Below, piece by piece: positions 7,471 through 13,962 of a DNA stretch of 13,962 nucleotides. The DNA is from Lachnospiraceae bacterium UBA6998. GTDB lineage: Bacteria > Bacillota > Clostridia > Lachnospirales > Lachnospiraceae. Within the stretch, counting starts at the first letter, position 1, and each line of letters opens with the position of its first letter. A model generated the notes under the pieces. The model searched no databases. It saw only the letters and a list, made by a program, of their open reading frames with translations, and was not told where the DNA came from. The stretch lies in NCBI GenBank assembly GCA_002448395.1, contig DJXS01000080.1, forward strand, positions 22,924 to 36,885, given 5' to 3'. A program made the translations under genes and the position numbers.

Positions 7471-7540
7471 CCTAGAGCTCACCTGCACCAGTGCAAACTA
7501 CCCCAGAGGTCGCCCGCACCCCCCAGAGGTCCCCTGCACC
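7464..7540 (-). repeat. Inverted copies of the GACCTCTGGGG element
   Basis: Minus-strand copies occur at about 7464-7480 (aaactaccctagagctc, two changes), 7495-7512 (caaactaccccagaggtc) and 7521-7532 (ccccagaggtcc), each followed by a form of cctgcacc or cccgcacc. They face the three direct copies at 6908-6990 across the 64-bp array. Confidence 0.85.
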
Positions 7541-7545
7541 CGCAA

Positions 7546-7574
7546 TGGACGCAGTCCCGTATTAATGGTAGAAT
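7546..7574 (+). promoter_or_regulatory. Probable promoter of the tetrapyrrole operon
   Basis: TGGACG (7546-7551) and TAGAAT (7569-7574) are separated by 17 bases, a reasonable sigma-A type promoter. The roughly 45-base leader contains a small inverted repeat, gccgc (7589-7593) with gcggc (7602-7606), just before the ribosome binding site. No riboswitch of a class I know is evident. Confidence 0.45.
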
Positions 7575-7627
7575 AGATAGAGCAAGTTGCCGCACAGTTT
7601 CGCGGCTGTATGGAGAAGGTCCAAGGA

Positions 7628-8302
7628 ATGAGCTATTTCCCACTATACTTAGATATAACCAATAAGACATTTCTGATCATCGGCGGAGGCCCGGTCGCAC
7701 TGGAGAAGGTGAGCCGGCTCCGCCGTTTTACACAAGACATAATTGTAATCGCGCCCCACACGCAGATTGAGGGGACCCGCACCGCGCAGCCCCGCCGCAA
7801 AGCCGGCGAGGTGCAGATCCTGTGCAGAGAATACCGCGAAGAGGATCTTGAACTGGGTGATTTTGTGGTGGCAGCGACCGGAATCCGGGAAGTTGACCGC
7901 AAAGTTGCCGCGGACTGCCGCAACCATGGGATCCCGGTCAATGTGGTGGATGATCAGGCGTTCTGCGACTTCATTTTCCCGAGCATTGTCAAAAGAGACA
8001 GCCTCACCATAGCAATTTCTACCTCCGGCACAAGCCCCGCCTATGCGATGCAGCTGCGCAAAGAGATCGAGCAGATCCTTCCCGACCAGATTGGCTCGAT
8101 CCTGACCAGGATGGGCGGCCTCCGCGGCGAAGTCAGCGCGCGGATCACGGACCAGAAAGCGCGGGCAGCCGCATACAGGCAGCTTCTTGCAGAACTGATC
8201 GCGAGCGACAATCGTCTGAGCGACGAAGAAATTAGCCGGATAATAAGACGAAACACAGAAGCACTGCGAACAACCGGGCAAAACACAGAAGAACAGACAT
8301 GA
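7628..8302 (+). CDS. sirC: Precorrin-2 dehydrogenase (siroheme synthase, CysG N-terminal type)
   Basis: This 224-residue protein matches the NAD-dependent enzyme oxidising precorrin-2 to sirohydrochlorin (CysG N-terminal half, Met8p, SirC). It shows the dinucleotide loop IIGGGPVALEKV near the N-terminus, VAATGI, and NVVDDQAFCDFIFPSIV with the conserved acidic residue, then STSGTSPAYAMQLRKEIE leading into a helical dimerisation domain. Whether it also inserts iron or cobalt, as Met8p does, cannot be read. I prefer the ATG at 7628 (MSYFPLYLDI) to one at 7610, because GGAGAAGG lies eight bases before 7628 and the family usually begins just before the PLYLD motif. Its TGA overlaps the hemC ATG by four bases (ATGA), indicating translational coupling. 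It is first in the operon. Confidence 0.92.
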   Translation: MSYFPLYLDITNKTFLIIGGGPVALEKVSRLRRFTQDIIVIAPHTQIEGTRTAQPRRKAGEVQILCREYREEDLELGDFVVAATGIREVDRKVAADCRNHGIPVNVVDDQAFCDFIFPSIVKRDSLTIAISTSGTSPAYAMQLRKEIEQILPDQIGSILTRMGGLRGEVSARITDQKARAAAYRQLLAELIASDNRLSDEEISRIIRRNTEALRTTGQNTEEQT

Positions 8303-9240
8303 GAGAACTATGCATTGCAGGCAGAGGAAGCCGGCTGGCTATGGCCCAAAACGAGCGGGTCAAGAAACTGCTTGAACAGGAAGGATATAAAGTCAATATT
8401 TTGACCGTGAGCACGAAGGGCGACCGGGACAGAAAGAGCAGTGTCACGGAGCTGGGCGGAAACGGGCCCTTCGTGAGGGATGTGGAGAAAGCGCTGTTGT
8501 CGGGAGAGGCTGACATCGCGGTCCACTGTGTCAAGGACCTGCCCTACGAGATGGCGCCGGGGCTCTGTATCGGGGGAATGCCGGACGCTGCGGACCCCAG
8601 AGACTGCCTGATCCTCAGAGACGGCCTGATCCTGCGCCAGGGTACAGCCGGAAAGGCCGCGGATAACCCGCTGCCCATCGGCACGGGAAGCCATCTGCCC
8701 ATCGGCACGGGAAGCCATCTGCCCATCGGCATGGGAAGCCATCTGCCCATCGGCACGGATAACCCGCTGACTATCGGCACGGGAAGACCTCTGATCATCG
8801 GTACGGGAAGCCCGCGGCGGATCAGCCAGTTAAGGGCCATGAGCGATAAGCTGGGCCTTAAGGCGGAGTTCAAAGACATCCGCGGCAACATCACAACGAG
8901 GCTCGAAAAGCTGCGCCGGGGCGAGTACGACGGAATAGTGCTGGCCAAAGCCGGTCTGGACCGCATCGGAGCGGATCTGAGCGGATTTGACGTCAGGATT
9001 CTCGAACCGGAGGAAATGATCCCGGCTGTTGGCCAGGGAATGCTGGCATGCGAGTGCAGGGAATCTGACGCGGAGATGCGGGCGCTTTTGGACCGGATCA
9101 CGCCGCCGGAGAATTACCTGCGCTATGAGATCGAGAGAGGGATCTTCTGCCGGTTCCGGTGCGACTGCCGCTCGGCTGTGGGAATACACGCCCGGATCAG
9201 TCCAAACAGCGCGGACCTGCTGCTCATGTACGAGGAATGA
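8299..9240 (+). CDS. hemC: Hydroxymethylbilane synthase with repeat expansion and short C-terminus
   Basis: HemC polymerises four porphobilinogens to hydroxymethylbilane on a covalent dipyrromethane cofactor. Visible are AGRGSRLAMAQ near the start, catalytic aspartate in VKDLP (D80), GTGSPRR (R173, R174), PAVGQGMLACECR (243-253) and the probable cofactor cysteine C290 in CRFRCDCRSAVGI. Two oddities stand out. Residues 125-172 are six copies of an octapeptide (LPIGTGSH and variants) ending in the genuine GTGSPRR motif, as though the motif had been tandemly duplicated. The protein also ends only 23 residues after C290, whereas E. coli HemC continues about 70, so most of domain 3 is missing. The total of 313 is normal only because the insertion offsets the loss. 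The frame is intact; activity is uncertain. It overlaps the preceding gene by 4 bp and ends 5 bp before the next. Confidence 0.9.
   Translation: MRELCIAGRGSRLAMAQNERVKKLLEQEGYKVNILTVSTKGDRDRKSSVTELGGNGPFVRDVEKALLSGEADIAVHCVKDLPYEMAPGLCIGGMPDAADPRDCLILRDGLILRQGTAGKAADNPLPIGTGSHLPIGTGSHLPIGMGSHLPIGTDNPLTIGTGRPLIIGTGSPRRISQLRAMSDKLGLKAEFKDIRGNITTRLEKLRRGEYDGIVLAKAGLDRIGADLSGFDVRILEPEEMIPAVGQGMLACECRESDAEMRALLDRITPPENYLRYEIERGIFCRFRCDCRSAVGIHARISPNSADLLLMYEE
8671..8814 (+). repeat. 24-bp in-frame tandem repeats within hemC, six units
   Basis: Units start at 8671, 8695, 8719, 8743, 8767 and 8791. The first three are ctgcccatcggcacgggaag plus ccat with one base change among them; the last three drift. 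Each encodes eight residues, so the frame is kept. The near identity of the first three implies recent slippage expansion. Confidence 0.95.
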
Positions 9241-9245
9241 TAATT

Positions 9246-10841
9246 ATGAACGGAAAAGTGTGGATCGTCGGCGCGGGGAGCGAAGCCGGGCTGATCACAG
9301 TGAAGGGGCTGGAGGCCGTGCGCAGGGCGCAGGTCATCATATATGACGATCTTCTGGACCACGCCCTGCTCGAGCAGGCACCCGCCGGATGCGAGCTGAT
9401 CTGTGTGGGAAAGCGCAAGAATTCTCACAAAAAAGAGCAGGAAGAGATCCATAAGCTCCTGATCGACAGGGCGCGCGAAGGGTTTCGGGTCGTGCGGCTC
9501 AAGGGTGGTGATCCGACCGTCTTTGGCAGAGGCGGTGAAGAGGCGCTGGCTCTTGAGGAGGCCGGTCTTCCCTATGAAATGGTTCCCGGCGTCAGCACCT
9601 GCATTTCGGCGCCCGAGCACTTCGGGATCCCGGTGACTCACAGAGGGGTTGCTTCTTCTTTTACCGTGGTGACGGGACATGGAGCAGGCAAAACAGCGGA
9701 ATCTTTCAATACTTTGGCAGGGATTCGGGGGACGCTCATCTTCTTAATGGGACACAGTAAGGCCGGGGAGATCGCGGAAGGACTGATAAAGGCCGGGATG
9801 GACCCGGAAACGCCGGCGAGCGTGCTCTCGCGCGCCTTTATGGCGGATGAGAAGCGGGTGGACGGGACGCTCGGAAACCTCGGCGATATTGCGGAAAAAG
9901 TGCAGGCGCCGGCCGTGATCGTGATCGGAAAGACGGCTTCGATGCACCTTGAGCCGACAGAAGTAAAAGCGACCCCAGAGGTACATTGCGCGGGCGCCTG
10001 CGCCTGCAAGGAAATGCCCGCAGGAGTCCCGGTTGGCAAGGAAGCCCCCGCACAGCCCACAGCACTTATTGTCGGCACCCGCTCATTCACGCGGAAAGCG
10101 GCTGCTGCCCTCAGAGAGGATGGGATTGACGCAAGGGAGTTCCCCTGCATCGAAGTGATCCCGCGGAGGGAGGAGATCCCCGGAGAGCAGGAACTGACGG
10201 AATGTGATTGGCTGGTCTTTACCAGCGCCAACGGAGTCAGGGTTTTTCTGGAGGAGATCGATCGCAGGAAGATGGACATTCGGATCCTTGCACAACTCAA
10301 GATCGCCTGTATCGGGCCGGGTACGGCAGCGACGCTCGAAGAGGCCCGCCTGTACGCGGACCTGATCCCGGAAACCTATACCACGGAAGCGCTTGCCGAT
10401 GCGCTTGCCCAAAAAGTACGAAAGAACGAAAAAGTTTTGATTTTGCGGGCGGCAGAGGGAAATCCGCTACTGACAAATAAACTGGAAAATGAGAAAATTC
10501 TATATAAGGACTGCGCGATCTACAGGACGCATTACAGCAGGCCGGAGCAGCAGCCCGGCAGGCCTGAACTGCAGAAAGGAGAGCTGTCTTTTGACAAACA
10601 GGCGGCGGACCCCGGCAGGCCGGTAACGCATGACGCAGACCTAATCATATTCGGCAGCGCGGGAGGCGTGCGAGCCTATTTGGAGAACAACGAGCTGGGC
10701 AGCATGCAGCCCCTGTGCATCGGCGCGCTCGCGGCGGCGGAGCTGGAGCGGCTGACCGGGAAGAAAGCCGTCACTCCGGATTCGTGCAGCGTAGAGGGAA
10801 TCCGGCAGTGCGCGAAGATGTGGAAAGTGCACGGCGCGTGA
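9246..10841 (+). CDS. cobA-hemD: Fused uroporphyrinogen-III C-methyltransferase / uroporphyrinogen-III synthase
   Basis: Residues 1-236 match CobA/SUMT, which methylates uroporphyrinogen III twice to precorrin-2: ITVKGLEAV, VVRLKGGDPTVFGRGGEEA (82-100), VPGVSTCISAPEHFGIPVTH (113-132) and LMGHS. Residues 271-528 match HemD, which cyclises hydroxymethylbilane with ring-D inversion: VGTRSFTRKAA, VFTSANGVRVF, CIGPGTAATLEE and IIFGSAGGV. The fusion is known in Clostridia. ATG at 9246 has GAGGA nine bases upstream; ATG at 9237 would touch that site. Oddities: the usual GAGPGD motif reads GAGSEAG, one residue short and without PGD. The linker (237-270) has a cysteine cluster (HCAGACACKE) and an 11-base match to the dispersed repeat. 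HemD has an apparent insertion near residues 432-460. The fusion follows hemC by 5 bp, so substrate passes from HemC to HemD to CobA to the dehydrogenase. Confidence 0.93.
   Translation: MNGKVWIVGAGSEAGLITVKGLEAVRRAQVIIYDDLLDHALLEQAPAGCELICVGKRKNSHKKEQEEIHKLLIDRAREGFRVVRLKGGDPTVFGRGGEEALALEEAGLPYEMVPGVSTCISAPEHFGIPVTHRGVASSFTVVTGHGAGKTAESFNTLAGIRGTLIFLMGHSKAGEIAEGLIKAGMDPETPASVLSRAFMADEKRVDGTLGNLGDIAEKVQAPAVIVIGKTASMHLEPTEVKATPEVHCAGACACKEMPAGVPVGKEAPAQPTALIVGTRSFTRKAAAALREDGIDAREFPCIEVIPRREEIPGEQELTECDWLVFTSANGVRVFLEEIDRRKMDIRILAQLKIACIGPGTAATLEEARLYADLIPETYTTEALADALAQKVRKNEKVLILRAAEGNPLLTNKLENEKILYKDCAIYRTHYSRPEQQPGRPELQKGELSFDKQAADPGRPVTHDADLIIFGSAGGVRAYLENNELGSMQPLCIGALAAAELERLTGKKAVTPDSCSVEGIRQCAKMWKVHGA
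10554..10621 (+). repeat. 11-bp direct repeats bounding an in-frame segment of hemD
   Basis: Cccggcaggcc occurs at 10554-10564 and 10611-10621, exactly 57 bp (19 codons) apart, flanking a segment without obvious counterpart in other HemD proteins. This is the footprint expected of a slippage or insertion event. Confidence 0.6.
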
Positions 10842-10886
10842 ATATGTGGAGAACATCCGACAGCGTGTGAAGACGTGGAGAGAAAG

Positions 10887-13886
10887 ATGAAGGCAAAAGC
10901 GGAGAGCAAGCAGATCAAAATTATAAATCCGGTCCGGAAATGCGTGACAGGTATGATAATTGCGGCGGTCCTGAGCATTATTGTGTGGATGATAATGCTG
11001 GTCATCAATATCTTGTCGACACAGGAAGGTGCCAATTACGTGGCTTTTTTGACCAACAAAATCGGCACGACGAATAAAACGATCTCGGATATGCGGTATG
11101 AAGGAATATTCAGGACAGCCGAGGAGATCGCGTATAATATCGATGAGGCAAATGCAGAGTATTTCAACCAGTGCCAGCGTAAGGCAGACCTGTCCGCAAG
11201 AGCATGTTATGACAGAGTTTCTGAGCTGGGAGACGCCGCGATCGGCAAACTGGGCAGAGGCGGCATTGTCAAAATAGAGAATGGCGAAGTCAAACTCGGC
11301 GACGGGATGAGAGCGGGGATCAAAAATTATCCGGATATGGCCTCGTACAGCGGGGGGATGTTTGATTATGTTACCCCGACAATGAACGGAAGCAGAAGAG
11401 ATACACTGGTCTACAGCCGCATCAAGGGACCCTATTACTATGTGGAGATCGTTGACGGCAGAGAGATACTTGATTATGTAGATAAATATGTCGACTACGC
11501 AGATGAACTCTTCAGTATAGAGGCTGCCTATGAAGTAGAACTTGCGCTTGTGTGTCCGGATAGAGAAAACAGCAAGTACTTCTATAACCTGGATACTGAT
11601 CTGGTGTATTATTTCCCGGTGACTTTCAATGAAGAACAGGGTGGAACCGCAGTGGATTACGGGATTCCCAACACCCGCGAGGAACTCCTGTCTCTCAACG
11701 GGCAGGTAGCTACGGGCAATCCGGAGGAAGCGCAAAGCTTCCTTGTCAGGGAAGTACCGGAACTTGACTGCGTTCTTGTTGTCATCACGAATGACTGGCA
11801 CGCCTTGGATCAGGCTCTCGACGAGACAGGCGCAGGAGTCTTTGTGATCATGATCCTGACTTTTGCATTTATCATTTGGATTTCTTCTGTCTATGGGGAA
11901 ATGACAACGGGCCTCATCACAGACAAGAAAAAGGAAATGTACGCTCCGGGCAGGATCAGACTGATTGCCCTCTCCTATGGAATCATAGGAGCGATCATTG
12001 TGTTCGGATCCAGCCTTTTCTTCCGCTCATTGAATTCGATTTATATTGAGATCACGAGGGATCAGGGTACACTGACAGTGATCAACAGCAAGATTAATGC
12101 TAATGAAGGACATCTGAAAAGGAGGAATGACGCGAGAAAAGCGCTTTATTTGGAATACGCAAGGCGTGCGGCGGAACTGATAGAGAAGAACCCGCAGCTC
12201 AATAATAAGGAGGATCTGAGTGCTCTCAACAGGATCATCGGGTCAGAATACATCATGCTCTATGATTCGGACGGCAAGGAGATAGGGACAAGTTCGGACT
12301 ATATCAATATGGAACTGGCGCATGAAGATCCGGATCATCCGGTTTCCAGCGCTGATTTCAGACGGATCCTGAATGGCGTTCCCGGCATAGCGCACAGCGC
12401 TTTTACAGATGAAGTTACGGGAAGAACGCTGGAGCAGTACGGCGTTCGCATGATCGATCCGAATTCGGGACAATACGGCGTCCTGCTCCTGGCGGTGAAG
12501 CCGGCGGAAAATCAAGACGCGAGAGAGTTGGTCAACAGGACCCTCAGAAGCCTTACGCCTACCGGAAAGGTCAGTTTTGTGATCGATCACGAAAAAGGTG
12601 AGATCACCAACAGCTCATCAGATGAATTCGCGTACATCGTTTACGACGCGAAGGATATTGGGTTTGGAGACAACATGCTCCGCGACGGCGTCGCCGATTT
12701 TGAGCGGATCGATGGACAAAAACACCTGTGCATCTCCAAGATAGCAGAGGATGGCGATATTATCTATATATGCACGCCCAATGACCAGGTGTTCAGAAGG
12801 GGATTCCGATATGGCTTCATCTGCTCGGTAGGATTCATATTCGTTTTCGCAGTGCTGTTCCTGTATCTGATTTTCGGTTACAACACCAAGATGATCGAAA
12901 AAGTCGAGCAGTCAGAGAAACCCAGGGAGGACGAAGGCAATAAGAAAGAAAATATTCTTTCTCACAGCCGGCTGATGTCCATTATCAGGCATTTGAGCAA
13001 AAACGCCACGCCGGAGAGAAAAGCGATCGTTGCACTCGAGACCTTGATTGGCCTTTCCCTTATCAGTATGCTGCTCAGTTTGCGGGCCAAAGGCGAGCAG
13101 ACGGATCTGGTGTTCAACTATATTTTGACAGGGAAGTGGAACAGGGGCCTGAACATATTCTCGCTGACCAGTATCGTAATGCTCTTCTGCGGACTGGTGC
13201 TCGTAATGCTGTTCGTCCGATTCGTCGCGAATACGCTCGGGAAGATGCTCAATTCCAGAGGAAAGACGATCTGCAGGCTGTTTTCCAACCTGATCAACTA
13301 CATAGGTATCCTGGTATTTATTTACTACTCACTGTCCTATCTGGGCGTGGATACGAACGCGATCCTCGCCTCCGTCGGAGTCATCGGTATCGGCGTCTCC
13401 ATGGGCGCGAGGGACCTCATAGCCGACATCTTCGCCGGAGTATCCATGATCTTCGAGGGCGAGTACCAGGTCGGTGACATCGTCAACATTGACGGCTACA
13501 GAGGAATGGTCCAGGAGGTCGGCGTGCGCAGCACGAGACTCGTCGGCAGAGGCGGCAACGTCAAGGTCATCGGCAACAAGGACATCAAGAGCGTGACTAA
13601 CCTCACCAAGATGAATTCCTGGGTCGCCATAACGATCAAGGTAGATGTCAACTACGCGCTTCGAGACGCGGAAGAGATCATCAATCAGACCCTTCCCAAG
13701 ATCGCCGCGAAGCATCCCGAGATCATCAGCGGTCCCTTCTACAAGGGCGTCCTGTCTGTGGAGATGGGCTTTGCGGTGCTATCGATCATAGCGGAGTGCA
13801 ATGAGGACAACTATCACAAGGTGGAGAGAGCGCTCATCAGAGAGGTACTGCTTGCTCTGCGTGAGAACAACGTTCCGGTAAGGTAA
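10887..13886 (+). CDS. Large MscS-family mechanosensitive channel with two extracellular domains
   Basis: A 999-residue membrane protein. The C-terminal third is a MscS core: two helices at about 800-820 and 825-858, the second being the Gly/Ala-rich pore region ILASVGVIGIGVSMGARDLI. The beta domain follows with FEGEYQVGDIVNIDGYRGMV and then VGVRSTRL, and after it the cytoplasmic alpha/beta domain. Such channels open under membrane tension to release solutes in hypo-osmotic shock. The N-terminal 660 residues are unusual: helices at about 20-43, 315-336, 357-380 and 640-663 delimit two outside domains of about 270 and 260 residues. The second, with IMLYDSDGKEIGTSS, looks like a Cache-type sensor fold (inference). 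More helices lie at about 712-734 and 757-782. I chose ATG 10887 because GGAG stands six bases upstream; a GTG at 10875 lacks a site. It lies 45 bp after cobA-hemD, probably in the same transcript. Confidence 0.9.
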   Translation: MKAKAESKQIKIINPVRKCVTGMIIAAVLSIIVWMIMLVINILSTQEGANYVAFLTNKIGTTNKTISDMRYEGIFRTAEEIAYNIDEANAEYFNQCQRKADLSARACYDRVSELGDAAIGKLGRGGIVKIENGEVKLGDGMRAGIKNYPDMASYSGGMFDYVTPTMNGSRRDTLVYSRIKGPYYYVEIVDGREILDYVDKYVDYADELFSIEAAYEVELALVCPDRENSKYFYNLDTDLVYYFPVTFNEEQGGTAVDYGIPNTREELLSLNGQVATGNPEEAQSFLVREVPELDCVLVVITNDWHALDQALDETGAGVFVIMILTFAFIIWISSVYGEMTTGLITDKKKEMYAPGRIRLIALSYGIIGAIIVFGSSLFFRSLNSIYIEITRDQGTLTVINSKINANEGHLKRRNDARKALYLEYARRAAELIEKNPQLNNKEDLSALNRIIGSEYIMLYDSDGKEIGTSSDYINMELAHEDPDHPVSSADFRRILNGVPGIAHSAFTDEVTGRTLEQYGVRMIDPNSGQYGVLLLAVKPAENQDARELVNRTLRSLTPTGKVSFVIDHEKGEITNSSSDEFAYIVYDAKDIGFGDNMLRDGVADFERIDGQKHLCISKIAEDGDIIYICTPNDQVFRRGFRYGFICSVGFIFVFAVLFLYLIFGYNTKMIEKVEQSEKPREDEGNKKENILSHSRLMSIIRHLSKNATPERKAIVALETLIGLSLISMLLSLRAKGEQTDLVFNYILTGKWNRGLNIFSLTSIVMLFCGLVLVMLFVRFVANTLGKMLNSRGKTICRLFSNLINYIGILVFIYYSLSYLGVDTNAILASVGVIGIGVSMGARDLIADIFAGVSMIFEGEYQVGDIVNIDGYRGMVQEVGVRSTRLVGRGGNVKVIGNKDIKSVTNLTKMNSWVAITIKVDVNYALRDAEEIINQTLPKIAAKHPEIISGPFYKGVLSVEMGFAVLSIIAECNEDNYHKVERALIREVLLALRENNVPVR

Positions 13887-13902
13887 AAAGAAATTCAAGA
13901 AT

Positions 13903-13942
13903 ATCAGGGCTGCCGCATTTACATGCGGCAGCCCTGATTTTA
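13903..13942 (+). terminator. Rho-independent terminator of the operon
   Basis: A perfect 15-bp stem (13903-13917 with 13924-13938; core tcagggctgccgca) with loop tttaca is followed by tttta. It lies 16 bases after the channel gene stop and is the first strong terminator after the promoter near 7546. Confidence 0.93.
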
Positions 13943-13962
13943 GGTATGCGCGCCATGGGCGC

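Noticed and set aside
7215..8814. Resemblance between the 64-bp unit (cccatcgg...acggcaagcc) and the hemC 24-bp unit (cccatcggcacgggaagcc)
   Set aside because: The shared words are short and the hemC unit is explained by duplication of its own GTGSxRR codons, so common origin is not supported.
10875..10886. GTG start for the channel gene at 10875
   Set aside because: The bases before it show no ribosome binding site, whereas GGAG inside this stretch is ideally placed for the ATG at 10887.
10641..11801. A 386-codon open frame antisense to cobA-hemD and the channel gene
   Set aside because: It overlaps the conserved HemD end and the channel N-terminus, straddles two genes, and has no recognisable domain.
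13950..13962. Inverted repeat gcgcc-atg-ggcgc at the window end
   Set aside because: Only five base pairs are visible before the sequence ends, so it cannot be judged.

Overview
The window looks like chromosomal DNA from a low-oxygen Bacillota, most likely class Clostridia. The signs are GGAG-type ribosome binding sites, a very large surface protein with choline-binding-type cell-wall repeats, an ECF biotin transporter subunit (BioY), HypB nickel GTPases, and a fused uroporphyrinogen-III methyltransferase/synthase. The class is inferred from gene content; I cannot name the species.

Layout. Positions 1-2666 (+) hold the C-terminal 887 residues of a repeat-built surface protein whose start lies outside the window. 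A bidirectional terminator separates it from a convergent minus-strand group: an ABC exporter half-transporter (6057-4318), then two adjacent hypB paralogues (4183-3491 and 3479-2784). bioY (6314-6925, +) diverges from the ABC gene. After about 700 bp of non-coding repeats comes a plus-strand operon: precorrin-2 dehydrogenase, hemC and a cobA-hemD fusion. A 999-residue MscS-family channel with two large outward-facing domains follows, then a strong terminator.

The operon covers hydroxymethylbilane to uroporphyrinogen III to precorrin-2 to sirohydrochlorin, feeding siroheme and/or cobalamin. hemA, hemL and hemB are not in the window. Three features suggest these genes are evolving unusually. 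HemC carries six copies of an octapeptide at its GTGSxRR motif and ends early. CobA lacks the usual GPGD loop. HemD has an in-frame insertion bounded by 11-bp direct repeats.

The most unusual non-coding signal is a dispersed repeat with core GACCTCTGGGGTAGTTTG. It occurs in direct and inverted copies in all three intergenic spaces between 4200 and 7540, and two clusters form long perfect hairpins. It supplies the last codons and stop of bioY and may form the 5' leader of the ABC gene. Between bioY and the tetrapyrrole operon, inward-facing clusters of it bracket seven copies of a different 64-bp tandem repeat. I recognise neither repeat. They look like a REP/MITE-type family or an unrecognised structured-RNA locus.
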